A stretch of 40,384 nucleotides of DNA from Vibrio owensii CAIM 1854 = LMG 25443 (GTDB lineage: Bacteria > Pseudomonadota > Gammaproteobacteria > Enterobacterales > Vibrionaceae), in assembly GCF_000817815.1 (NCBI RefSeq), contig NZ_JPRD01000050.1, positions 1-40,384 on the forward strand, in the 5' to 3' direction. Numbering within the stretch: the stretch's first letter is position 1; the number at the start of each line of letters is the position of its first letter. The translations under genes and the position numbers were made by a program. This document shows, piece after piece, positions 40,223 through 40,384 of this stretch. A model generated the notes under the pieces. That model ran no database searches. It was not told the DNA's origin and saw only the letters and a program-made list of their open reading frames with translations.

Positions 40223-40384
40223 ATGAGTAGATACAATCAAGCTTCCCACGTATTTTGGCGATGTCAATACCATATAGTGTGGACTCCAAAGTATCGATTT
40301 AGGATCTTGAAGAACAATATAGGTAAAGAAGTTTATCGATGTATTTATGTTTACTGTAATCAACTTGGATGTGAAGTAGTAGAG
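40223..40384 (+). CDS. tnpA: IS200/IS605 family TnpA transposase (3' partial)
   Basis: The first 54 codons are visible, from ATG 40223 with AGAGGA about 9 bp upstream. MSRYNQASHVFWRCQYHIVW followed by TPKYRF matches the start of Y1 HUH transposases of the IS200/IS605 family. These move single-stranded DNA using a His-x-His metal site and one catalytic tyrosine; both lie beyond the window edge and cannot be checked. The element sits 236 bp after tssL, just past the operon terminators, so it does not disrupt a core T6SS gene. Whether a TnpB gene accompanies it is not visible. Confidence 0.85.
   Translation, partial: MSRYNQASHVFWRCQYHIVWTPKYRFRILKNNIGKEVYRCIYVYCNQLGCEVVE

Noticed and set aside
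1..40384. CRISPR arrays, tRNA or rRNA genes
   Set aside because: No regularly spaced direct repeats, tRNA cloverleaf or rRNA sequence was recognised on either strand.

Overview
The window looks like part of a Vibrio chromosome. Base composition is moderate and AT-leaning, the proteins are typically vibrio-like, and almost everything belongs to one large type VI secretion system (T6SS) locus. From memory, the gene order resembles the T6SS1 locus of Vibrio parahaemolyticus (about VP1386-VP1414) and its relatives. No database search was possible, so that comparison is recall and not a computed result.

Layout. Positions 1-513 are the 3' end of a large Ig-like-domain surface protein, closed by a terminator. 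Positions 514-1260 are non-coding but contain IS-like repeats and a candidate structured RNA. Positions 1261-8899 (+) hold an operon: a MIX-type effector candidate, a beta-propeller lipoprotein that could be its immunity partner, and a giant OmpA-domain protein whose reading frame is broken at a seven-A run. Positions 8969-13268 (-) encode the sigma-54 activator VasH and the ClpV ATPase. A 449-bp AT-rich region with a sigma-54-like promoter and an IHF-like site separates clpV from the (+) strand hcp-vgrG block at 13718-20202. That block continues with a DUF6484 protein, an unnamed 439-aa protein, a DUF2169 protein and a thiolase-fold protein. Positions 20381-29258 (+) encode a PpkA-like kinase, TssA, TssB, TssC, TssE, TssF and TssG. 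Positions 29397-34603 (-) encode an AsnC/Lrp regulator, TssM and a VasL-like protein. Positions 35228-39987 (+) encode a small beta-barrel outer-membrane protein, an FHA protein, TssJ, TssK and TssL. The window ends inside an IS200/IS605-type transposase gene.

How it works together. TssJ, TssL and TssM form the envelope complex. TssE, TssF, TssG and TssK form the baseplate. TssA with TssB and TssC builds the contractile sheath around the Hcp tube, VgrG forms the spike, and ClpV recycles the contracted sheath. The kinase and the FHA protein suggest post-translational control, but no cognate PppA phosphatase is in view. VasH and the AsnC-type protein are the transcriptional regulators. All 13 core components are present except that no PAAR tip gene is seen; it may lie beyond the insertion sequence.

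Most interesting points: the split giant OmpA-domain gene with an in-phase A-AAA-AAG heptamer; the MIX/lipoprotein/giant-protein operon as a possible effector module; a TssL lacking a peptidoglycan-binding domain in a locus where another protein carries one; the candidate structured RNA at 748-898; and the hcp promoter with its -12 deviation and IHF-like site.
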